This document shows, piece by piece, positions 45,505 through 54,486 of a stretch of 64,000 nucleotides of DNA. The notes under the pieces were generated by a model, which did not search any database, was not told the origin of the DNA, and worked only from the letters and a program-made list of their open reading frames with translations. Origin of the DNA: Bipolaris cookei (Eukaryota; Ascomycota; Dothideomycetes; Pleosporales; Pleosporaceae); contig NRSV01000011.1 of the NCBI GenBank assembly GCA_002286855.1, positions 496,001-560,000 on the forward strand, in the 5' to 3' direction. Each line of letters opens with the position of its first letter. Positions within the stretch are counted from its first letter, which is position 1. Both the position numbers and the translations under genes were made by a program.

Positions 45505-45936
45505 AAAGACAAGCCACATCGCACAGCACCTACCTGGACAGATCACTGGGACTACCAGTCACTACACCTGTATGAAGACAAGTCTAAGCACCTTGTCACT
45601 GCTACAATGCTACTGCGGACGGGGGTTCTAGGGCTCTGAGCGTGGTTATCCAAGGTAGGAGTACCCAACATAGACCCTAACTGCACGTGTAGCCATAGCA
45701 GACAGACTCTCATCCATATCCTAACATATTGTTCGGACACTAAGGTGGTCAAAGCTAATATTCTAGCCCGCGCAGGCACAAACTAGATCCAGAAACTGCT
45801 TAGAGATAAGGATAAGGCGGGGATGGCTGGCCAGTGGCTGCTAGACACAGGCCTGCTCGAGCACCTTAGAGTCGCAATCGAGGTTGCTAACATCGACACG
45901 ACAGCATGGAAGCCGTTTCAGATGCCAAGCTCCTAA
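45505..45936 (+). pseudogene. Relic of a LINE-type retrotransposon ORF2 3' end
   Basis: One plus-strand frame, ending TAA at 45934-45936, carries two in-frame stops (TGA 45637, TAG 45784). Upstream of a cysteine motif it reads LYEDKSKHLVTATMLLRTG. The motif itself is CTCSHSRQTLIHILTYC (CxCx8Hx4C). After it come RDKDKAGMAGQWLLDTGLLE and helices. This is the usual C-terminal end, past RNase H, of fungal LINE ORF2 proteins (Tad1-like). Only ~140 codons remain, and nothing of the reverse transcriptase or endonuclease was found upstream. The TGA could derive from CGA and the TAG from CAG by C-to-T change. A perfect 6-bp hairpin with a GAAA loop (46044-46059) lies ~110 nt further on and might be part of the element's 3' untranslated end. 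Confidence 0.7.
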
Positions 45937-48488
45937 TTAAGCCAACTAACTACATTCTACTGCCCCGAAGAGGGGCAACACAATCAGCGACGGTATAGAG
46001 AGAAAAGGAAGAGAACAACTATAGACAATAGTTGAGGTTTTTAAGCAGGGAAACCTGCTATGTTTGCTCTGCTTTTCTGAAAAGGAAGAATAGTACTTAT
46101 AAGCCCGTAATGGAAACAGATAGCACTTTAAATTAATTGGTTTATTATTCTAAATGCACAGTGGTGCAGGCAGGTAGTTGTGTGCAGCATCATTATTTTG
46201 ACGGGTGCTGTTTTTATTCCAGTATTCTGTTCCACCAACAGCCGATAACACAGGTAATTCTTGAATATTTTTTGGAGTCTTTTGCTCGCATATCTACTCA
46301 GAAAGCATGCATGATATCTCACAGAGTAATGTGTATTCCAGAAAAGAACACTGTGTTCAAAGCCAGTGACAGTCAGCAAACAACTCTGCACCTCTGCCTT
46401 AAGAACAATGACATCAGAAGCCAAACCATACATAATTATTCTCTCACATTGCCGAGATAAGCGCTATACACGTCATTAGACAATACTCTAGTCCATGGAC
46501 TTAGCTCTCTATGGCGGCGTCACACTCGTCACAGACTATATTCTGGTAGCTTGCACAAAGTTTGCGCCATCACTCGCCGAGAACAAGTCTTCCACGTTGC
46601 ATCGTGTCAAACACGTGCAACACCTATGCGTCCGTTTGGCGCCAGCGTTCCTCCTACCTCTCCTAACAGTTTCCATCACGTGTTTTGACAGATACAAGCG
46701 CAAACAGCGACAGTTCACGGTGCGCTATTCATCTTCGTTTCGCATCAAGATGCTGCTGCAAGACATTCCATTGCAAACCATGTCGACAAAGTGTCATCGT
46801 TCTACACACGCGCTGCTGCGTCCGGTCCCGTTTGGTTACAGAGAATTCAATTCGAGAAACGTGTTGTAGACACCTCTGCACACATCTCCCCTCACACCTC
46901 CACGCCTCAATGCGCAAGTCCGCGGGGGAGCCTCAACACCTCGTCCAGCCTCTCCCCAAGACCCCCATATGACTCAGCACCTTTCAGAAAAATCTATTTT
47001 CGTCCCTCAGGTAGAAAAGATTCCTTGTTACTATATTCTGTATCTTTTCTAACCCCATCATGCCCATTCATGCTTTCTAACGAACAAAGCACCCCCGCCT
47101 CTCCACCCCCAAGAAGAGAGAGAACAATGCTCACGAGTTGCGCTTTGAGCGCACGCGCGCACCAGCTATCACCCCCAGTTTCAGAAGCATGATCATAGCG
47201 CTACCTTTTCTTAGGTCTGTGCACTGACGCTGAAGAAAAATGGGTGAGTTGTATGCCTGTTTGTCAGGTGTGCCAAGGGTCGCGTTGGTTTGACGTTGGG
47301 CGTCGCAATGCCTTTGAGCCAACGCTGTTGCACGTGCTGCACGTGTTTCACTGGGCTGATTCTATCAGATGAGAATTTCTTGGTAGGAATGATGTTGTTC
47401 TCATAGTATCATTGATGTCGTGTGGTTCCTGGCGAGGTTAATCACGATGATGTTTGCTCCACACTGCAGGTAGTGTATTGATCCTGCAGCTGCAAGTCCC
47501 TTCTCGAAAAGGAAATTGTTTTTGAAAGTCGTCGCTCCTACAGCAGGCTAGGAAATTGTCCGCTGTTGTCGATGAAACAGCGCCGTTGTTGGGTACAGCG
47601 CATGATGGGCCTTGGCACATGACTTATGATGTTGAGGTAAGCAGCCTTGTGGGGAAAGGGGAAAAAAGGGCCTAGACAGCGATACTGTGGTATATCGCAC
47701 TCTGTGTATTCTCATGGATTCCATACGGGGTAAACTAAATTTAGTAGTGAAACAGTTTGATCAAGGCATGTGTAACGCGACGCTAACTCGCGCGGCACCG
47801 GTTCGGCTCTATTGCGCTACATGGCGCCAAAAGGTACAGTATACGGCATAATTAGCACAGTTTGGGTCCTGAGTAGCTACACATTGTGACAATAACTGTT
47901 TAAGACCGGTTTAGAGTGCCCAGACAAAGCTAAAGTCAACGCATAGTCTTCGAGAAGGCTTTGAAACACGTGACACCCATACCAACTGTTTACTCTTGAC
48001 TGAACTATTCATGCTCACGTGCTGCAACTGTCCATGCTTGCGCAACAGAACTATTCATGCTCGACATGTTTGTCCTAGCTAGTTGTTAGCATGTGCGTGT
48101 TAAAGTATAGTTGTTGACAGCTACCTAGACCGTGCGCCGTGAATGCTAGACGAGTAACGTCTATGCTAAGGGACTCTGATGTTTCTCATGTTTATGCTCT
48201 TGTTTTGGTACCTGTATCATTGATACTGTAGTAACAACTTGGCGTTCAAGCCTGGTGTTTGTGTTTTCAAGGAGTATTGCATCTCGAGAGGTATAAAGAT
48301 AGGCAGTCGCGCATCATTTGCAAATCATCAGATCAGCATCACTCGATCTATCATCACTTCCATTCTTTCTCGGTCTCGCAGGTTGACGATCACTCACTTT
48401 TCATCTTCGCTTTAAAGTCAAATTCGCAACTTCAAGCCGGTCTTTCTACCCAACTACATTCCTACCAAACCCCACCAACTCTTTCAAC
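45937..48488. other. Long intergenic region upstream of the repeat-precursor gene
   Basis: 2.5 kb without a supported gene. The plus-strand frames at 46137-47192 have no domain, signal or good introns. The right-hand 1.2 kb contains four CACGTG palindromes (47331, 47340, 47967, 48016) and a 15-bp direct repeat GAACTATTCATGCTC at 48002-48016 and 48048-48062. A TATAAA lies at 48292, so this is probably an extended promoter of the gene at 48489. Confidence 0.45.
48292..48297 (+). promoter_or_regulatory. TATA box of the repeat-precursor gene
   Basis: TATAAA 197 nt upstream of the ATG at 48489, followed by a pyrimidine-rich stretch typical of highly expressed fungal genes. The leader would be roughly 100-160 nt. 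The call is by motif and position. Confidence 0.55.
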
Positions 48489-50676
48489 ATGCATCCCTCC
48501 ACTATCGCTGCCATCTTGGCCTTCACTGCCGGTATGGCTGTCAATGGCGCACCACTCAGCCCCTCCACTAGGCTTCTAACTATTGATGATCTTCAATACA
48601 AGCCTGAGCAGTAAGTCTTCCATAGCAAACACTAAAAGGCATTATATTAACAGCATTAGGGGTGATGCCATTCACCAGTTAGTTGAGAAGCGTGATCCTC
48701 AGCGCAGCAAGGGCCGTATCATTGGCAACGTTCTTGAGGGTGTCGGTGGTGTCATTGGTGGTGCCGTTGATCTGGGCACTATCGGTGGAGCTATCCAAGG
48801 CCAGAACCAGAAGCGCGATCCTCAGCGCAGCAAGGGCCGTATCATTGGCAACATTGGTGAGGGAATTGGCGGAGCCATTGGTGCTGCCGCAGATTTCCTC
48901 ACTATCGGCGGCGCTGTCCAGGGCCAGCCGCAGAAGCGTGATCCTCAGCGAAGCCGCGGCCGTCTCCTTGGCGACATCAGCGAGGGAATTGGTGGTGTTA
49001 TTGGTGGTGCAGCAGATCTGATCACAATTGGCGGTGCTGTCCAGAGCCAGCCTCAAAACCAGAAGCGTGATCCTCAACGCAGCCGTGGCAGTCTTATTGG
49101 CGACATCAGCAAGGGAATTGATAATTTTAGGGATGATGAAGCAGATCTGATCACAATTGGCGGTGCTGTCCAGGGCCAGCCTCAGAACCAGAAGCGCGAT
49201 CCTCAGCGCAGCAAGGGTCGTATCATTGGCAACATTGGTGAGGGAATTGGCGGAGCCATTGGTGCTGCCGCAGATTTCCTCACTATCGGCGGCGCTGTCC
49301 AAGGTCAAAATCAGAAGAGAAGCCTTACAGTCGTGGACGATCTCGGTCAACCAATAGTGGCCAGTGAGTCTGCTGACTATGACCTTACAGAAAGCCAGAA
49401 CGAGAAAAGAGACCCTCAGCGCGGCCGTCGCATTGGCAGCTTTATCAAGGGCTTTGGCGAAGGTGTTGGGATTGCCGGAGATCTGCTTAACCTCAATGGC
49501 GCTCCTCAAGAATCTCAGCCAGTTGCAAGGAGGGACCCTCAGCGCAGCAAGGGCCGTATCATTGGCAACGTTCTTGAGGGCGTCGGCGGTGTCATTGGTG
49601 GTGCCGTTGATCTGGGCACCATCGGCGGAGTTATCCAAGGCCAGAACCAGAAGAGAGGCCTTACAGTTGTGGACGATCTCGGTCAACCAATAGTGGCCAG
49701 TGAGTCTGCTGACTATGACCTCACAGAAAGCCAGAACGAGAAAAGAGACCCTCAGCGCGGCCGTCGCATTGGCAGCTTTATCAAGGGCTTTGGCGAGGGT
49801 GTTGGGATTGCCGGAGATCTGCTTAACCTCAATGGCGCTCCTCAAGAATCTCAGCCAGTTGCAAGGAGGGACCCTCAGCGCAGCAAGGGCCGTATCATTG
49901 GCAACGTTCTTGAGGGCGTCGGCGGTGTCATTGGTGGTGCCGTTGATCTGGGCACCATCGGCGGAGTTATCCAAGGCCAGAACCAGAAGAGAGGCCTTAC
50001 AGTTGTGGACGATCTCGGTCAACCAATAGTGGCCAGTGAGTCTGCTGACTATGACCTCACAGAAAGCCAGAACGAGAAAAGAGACCCTCAGCGCGGCCGT
50101 CGCATTGGCAGCTTTATCAAGGGCTTTGGCGAAGGTGTTGGGATTGCCGGAGATCTGCTTAACCTCAATGGCGCTCCTCAAGAATCTCAGCCAGCTGCAA
50201 AGAGGGACGTTCCGCTAATCCTTGATGACAAAGTCAACCATATCAATGCGGAACACTCGACGGTGGGTTTGTCGACACCATCGGTGGAGTATGAGAAGCG
50301 CGATCCTCAGCGCAGCAAGGGCCGTATCATTGGCAACGTTCTTGAGGGTGTCGGTGGTGTCATTGGTGGTGCCGTTGATCTGGGCACTATCGGTGGAGCT
50401 ATCCAAGGCCAGAACCAGAAGCGCGATCCTCAGCGCAGCAAGGGCCGTATCATTGGCAACGTTATTGAGGGCGTCAGCGGTGTTATTGGTGGTGCCATTG
50501 ATCTGGGCACCATCGGTGGAGCTATCCAAGGCCAGAACCAGAAGCGTGATCCTCAGCGCAACCGTGGCCACAATATTGGCAAGGCCTTCGAGGGACTCGG
50601 TGATGCTCTTGGTGGTGCTGCTGATATCATTTCCATCGGCGGGGCTTTCCAGGACCAGCAGCAACCACAAGCCTAG
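48489..50676 (+). CDS. Secreted Kex2-processed repeat precursor (18 predicted peptides)
   Basis: Two exons (48489-48610, 48654-50676) give 714 residues. A signal peptide (MHPSTIAAILAFTAGMAVNG) is followed by a short pro-region. Seventeen dibasic sites (15 KR, 2 RR) then cut the chain into 18 pieces. Ten pieces of ~41-43 residues begin DPQR and hold a Gly-rich amphipathic core such as IIGNVLEGVGGVIGG and AVDLGTIGGA. Three are cationic (DPQRGRRIGSFIKGFGEGVG...), and three are acidic ~30-mers containing VVDDLGQPIVASESADYDL. Two are unique (the N-terminal piece and DVPLILDDKVNHINAE...). Precursors of this shape are known in fungi as Kex2-processed repeat proteins: repellents, pheromones and RiPP precursors. 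After Kex2, the DP at each new N-terminus could be trimmed by a Ste13-like peptidase, exposing Gln. Mature product and function are unknown. No UstYa-like partner is in the window. Confidence 0.88.
49321..50200 (+). repeat. 336-bp coding tandem repeat
   Basis: Units start at 49321, 49657 and 49993. Each encodes acidic peptide + cationic peptide + DPQR peptide (112 residues); the third copy breaks off after the cationic peptide. The copies are almost identical at DNA level, including silent positions, which points to recent duplication or gene conversion. An older 123-bp periodicity (41 codons) runs through 48694-49320 and 50296-50676. Confidence 0.9.
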
Positions 50677-51427
50677 GTACATAGATACTAGTGGTGAAGC
50701 TGGACCCAGAGCGGGGCAGTGCCAATCGTGTCGGGTATGTCGCTGAGCGCATCTTCTTACCATAGATTGTTACCTGTTTGTTTTATGCTCTAGATTGGAT
50801 GATTAGCAATGCAATTGATTTTACATATATATGCTTGACAAGTTTGCTGTCGTGATGGTTACAAGAATTCATCATTGACTTCCATGTAGCTGAGGAAACT
50901 TGAAGTGACTTCTGATTGCATTTTCCATCATCGGAAGCCATTATATTGGCTTTGGTCTAGAAATTCGTGCAGTGGGAAAAGCATTCGTGGTAATGCTGTA
51001 GACCAAATGGTGGAGGGACGTCAATGATGTTCCAAGCCTCTGCGAAAATCATCCCCTTATCCCCTTAACTCTCTTGGCAGCCACGTGACTTGCCTTGCTC
51101 TATCCCAGATTTCCTTCATCCCCTTGCTTGTTCGTTTGACCAAATTGGGCAAGTTGATGCGCAATCATCATATGCCTTGTATGCTATATCGTCAACATAT
51201 TTTCTTCTATACATTCAATAGAGTTTCTAAATCTTTCCTGGCCTACTGTTCACACTGTTTTTTTAAATAGTTTTTCACGTTGTTCCTTTTTGTCTGTCCA
51301 CTTTCTTATACCACCAAGTTCCCACAATTCAACAAGCCTCAAAGCGACAACAATACCAAGAAGAAGGAATTCGGCACATAGATTTACTTCAAGATGTAAA
51401 GAAGAATTTTTCGGAATTTCACCTGAG
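50677..51427. other. Intergenic region
   Basis: The 3' flanks of the repeat-precursor gene (plus) and the short-chain dehydrogenase gene (minus), which converge here. No further peptide repeat, gene or transposon trace was seen. Confidence 0.45.
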
Positions 51428-52326
51428 TTAGGTTCTTGCAATCTTGCTTGGAACATGCTCATCATAATACAAAGTCTCTCCGCTCTTACCACCCTCAAAC
51501 AACCCAAGAGCCAGCTTCGCAACAGCGTCTCCACACAGCTCGGGTGGCTCCACCATCTCATCCCCCATATCGTCCCAAATTCTGAATCTCTCAATCTCGT
51601 GATCCGCCATTACCCCTCTATACTTTCCTTCGACGAGCCCATCAATCATCTTCGTTCGCGTCAACTTCGGATACACACCCTGAACGCTGAGAAGAGGCTC
51701 TTCATGCGCAAGACATGAAATGAACCGTGTGAGTGCAGCTTTAGTTGTGCTGTAGGGCATCCAGCCGTGATATGACACTGTACTATCGCAGGCTGAAGAA
51801 AGGATAATGACTTTTCCACGGCCATAATTATGTGGGTGGGATATCTTGGAAGCACGAAGATGTGGAAGGACGAGTTGAACCTTAAAATAAATCTTAGCAT
51901 ACATGATAGCAGAAGATGGTTCTCAACAAAGGTAGGGGCCAGGGTGAGACATACCATACTCATGGCTCCAAAAATATTAACGTCAAAACTCCGCTTTGCA
52001 GCCCCAATATCCAGCTTTTCTAGTCGTTGGATCGGTGTAATCATGCCCGCACAGTAGACTAATGTGTCCAAGCCACCAAACACATTGAAGCATGTTCGCA
52101 CCGCCAACTCACGGTCTTCGGCCACAGTCACATCGCCCTCAACAATGCGCAGCCGTTCTCTTTGCTGTTTGGTAAACTCGAGTTTTATACTCGAGTCTAT
52201 GAGGCCGAATGCTATTACTTTGGTGTTGAGCGGGAGATATGGGCCCGAAAGTATGGTTTGCGTTATTGCATAGCCGATTCCGGAGGTTCCGCCGACTACC
52301 AGAACAACTTGGGGTTTGGACGACAT
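51428..52326 (-). CDS. Short-chain dehydrogenase/reductase (classical SDR)
   Basis: Two exons (51955-52326, 51428-51880) give 274 residues. The cofactor motif is GGTSGIGYAI (TGxxxGxG type), the NAG-like element is YCAGM, the catalytic Ser is in ILSSACDS, and the active site YSTTK (YxxxK) lies near residue 155. The C-terminal part (GDAVAKLALGLFEGGKSGE) is like the fungal benzil-reductase/YIR035C group. It is cytosolic and NADP-dependent by family. The 74-nt intron has a GTATGT donor and an AAG acceptor with a CTAAG-type branch, and reads through without frame loss. It lies next to a flavin monooxygenase on the same strand (261 nt apart) and faces the repeat-precursor gene. Substrate unknown. 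Confidence 0.9.
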
Positions 52327-52587
52327 GGTTAACGCGGAACGTGAAGAAATAAGATGGTATATGTATGTCTGTTCGGCTGAAAGATACAATGGACGAACCT
52401 AAGCGTCCCAATGACGTGATGGCTGCGAAGATTCGGAGCTTGTGCGTATCGAGATGCCTGGAAGTGGAGGTGTGCCCCGCGCTAGGTGCGAAATAGGCAA
52501 AATTCAGAGGGATAGCACCACCGCGGATGGCGTATTGGAACTTCTAGCAAGTCTTACATTGTGTATGATTTAAACGACACTACAAAT

Positions 52588-54486
52588 CTATGGGTTTGCC
52601 TTTACATTTGATCCTAAGGCACCCGCAATCCCCTCCTCGATGGCCTTGATCTGCAATGCCAAGATCCTACTGTAATAACGAGACAGAGCAAGATTGCCGC
52701 CCATGAACCACAAACCGGGATGCCCGCTCCTCTGCCACATGGTCCGAAACTCACCCTCTTCGTTGAAGCCCCAAACATCGTTCACACGATCCGCGACTTC
52801 ATCCCCAAAAATCTTTCGTGCCTGTGTGCGCATGTTCTGGTACCCGGTTGCGAACACGATCTCGTCAGCTTCCAACTTATCGCCATCGGCAAATTCGATG
52901 CAGTTAGGCAGGATTTGTGAGATTTCCTGGCCCTGCTTTATCTTGATCTTACCATCGATAATCAGTTGAGATGCACCGACGTCGATGTAATAGCCCCCAC
53001 CGCGTTGGAAATACTTCATCAGCAAGCCTGAGTCCATCGGTCCTTTATCCAGGCCGAAGCCGGCTTTGCGAAGACCATCAAGAATCTCCTTGTCGGCCTG
53101 GGCTGAGGCTGCAGTGACCTTGGTTTGTATCACTTTCATTAATGCACTTGGCATACTCCAAAAGGCAAGATCGGCATCATCGACAGGTGGTGAGTCTTGG
53201 TCGTAGAGGCCCTTGTTTGCGATATCAGTTATAGAGGTGGAGGAAACCACGCATGTTGTACTACGCTGAACCATAGTCACATCGTAACCCTTTTCGAAAA
53301 AGTCTTGTGCAATGTCATGACCAGAGTTGCAGCTTCCTACGACTATCGCCTTCTTGCCCTTTGACTCTGGGTTCGCGCCTGGGTGCTCAGAGCTGTGACA
53401 TAGGCGGTCTCCTTTGAAGTTCTCCATGCCCTTTATCTTGGGAAAGTTCTTCTCGCCCGAATGGCCAGTCGCCTGCACAACATGTCGCGGGTGTAGTGTT
53501 CGCGTTTCACTGCTTCCGTCCGGCTTTCGGCGCTCGACCGTCACCGTCCACTGCTTCTTACCCTCATCCCATGAGGTTGACTTGATAGTTGTGGAAGTCC
53601 AAACGTTGAGCTCGAGAAGGTTTACGTACGCTTCAAAGAACTCGGCAAGTTTATCTTTAGGTGTGAACACTGGCCAATGCGCAGGGAAAGGCACATATGG
53701 TAGGTGGTCATACCATACTGGATCGTGTAGCACGAGTTGTCTGTAGCGTTTGCGCCAGTTGTCACCCACTCTTTCATTCTGGTCGATCACCAATGCGGGT
53801 ACACCAAGCATCTTCAATCGTGCGGCGACTGTAAGTCCACCTTGTCCAGCTCCCAAGATGAGTACTGTAGGGTCAGTACCTTCTCTTTCCGCATCCCGCA
53901 TCTCTTTCCAGGTCTTCCTGTTAGGGTCACCACCGTGCTTTACACCCTTGGTTCTGCGATGATTGAGAGGCTCCTCGTGGCCCTTGAGCTCCTGCAGTAA
54001 AGTATAGAGTGTAAAAATCCTCCACTGCCCGTTGTCGTCAGCCAAATTCATTACACCTTCGCCGCGACCGATGCTCGTCTCAAAATTTATAAAGAAGGTG
54101 ATGCCCTTGACTTCACCGAGGAGGTCTATCGCACCAAATTTTGGAGCTCGAAACTCGGAGCTCTTGCTGATTTGGAGTTTTGTCAATTGCACTTTGCTAG
54201 AGTCTAGATATGCTTTGACGCCCGAGCTACCCTTTACTGTCCGGAGTTCCCAAGAAAGAGCCAGATGATCTCTCCAGTAGCTATTCTCCTTGCAGAAAAG
54301 GTCCGAGGCGGCTGCATAGTCATTCTTCGAAACAGCACTGTTGAAGCGGGCAACCACCTCGTCGGCGATCTTGGCGGCATCGATAGACTGGTTGGTTGAC
54401 GAGGCTGGAAACACACCAAGTGAAAGATTGACAGACCCAAACTCAGGGCGCTCACTCGAAGCGATGGATGCGTCGCCTATACCCAT
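52588..54486 (-). CDS. Flavin-containing monooxygenase with N-terminal NTF2-like domain
   Basis: An intronless gene of 632 residues. Residues ~35-180 form an NTF2-like alpha+beta domain (ADEVVARFNSAVSKNDYAAA; SYWRDHLALSWELRTVKG). The FAD motif VLILGAGQGGLTVAARLK lies near 208. The FMO/Baeyer-Villiger fingerprint FKGDRLCHSSEH lies near 355, the NADPH motif VVGSCNSGHDIAQDF near 380, and the C-terminal ATGYQNM near 555. Such enzymes insert one oxygen into N, S or carbonyl groups in the cytosol. The NTF2 fusion is a common fungal/plant-like arrangement. It sits in the same orientation as the SDR, so the two could act on one substrate; a link to the neighbouring peptide precursor is only a possibility. 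Confidence 0.93.
   Translation of the reverse strand: MGIGDASIASSERPEFGSVNLSLGVFPASSTNQSIDAAKIADEVVARFNSAVSKNDYAAASDLFCKENSYWRDHLALSWELRTVKGSSGVKAYLDSSKVQLTKLQISKSSEFRAPKFGAIDLLGEVKGITFFINFETSIGRGEGVMNLADDNGQWRIFTLYTLLQELKGHEEPLNHRRTKGVKHGGDPNRKTWKEMRDAEREGTDPTVLILGAGQGGLTVAARLKMLGVPALVIDQNERVGDNWRKRYRQLVLHDPVWYDHLPYVPFPAHWPVFTPKDKLAEFFEAYVNLLELNVWTSTTIKSTSWDEGKKQWTVTVERRKPDGSSETRTLHPRHVVQATGHSGEKNFPKIKGMENFKGDRLCHSSEHPGANPESKGKKAIVVGSCNSGHDIAQDFFEKGYDVTMVQRSTTCVVSSTSITDIANKGLYDQDSPPVDDADLAFWSMPSALMKVIQTKVTAASAQADKEILDGLRKAGFGLDKGPMDSGLLMKYFQRGGGYYIDVGASQLIIDGKIKIKQGQEISQILPNCIEFADGDKLEADEIVFATGYQNMRTQARKIFGDEVADRVNDVWGFNEEGEFRTMWQRSGHPGLWFMGGNLALSRYYSRILALQIKAIEEGIAGALGSNVKANP

Noticed and set aside
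48679..50181. 500-residue open frame on the minus strand across the repeat gene
   Set aside because: It is the antisense of the precursor repeats; its repetitive Ala/Asn/Thr text follows from the plus-strand repeats, and it has no signal peptide, domain or splice logic.
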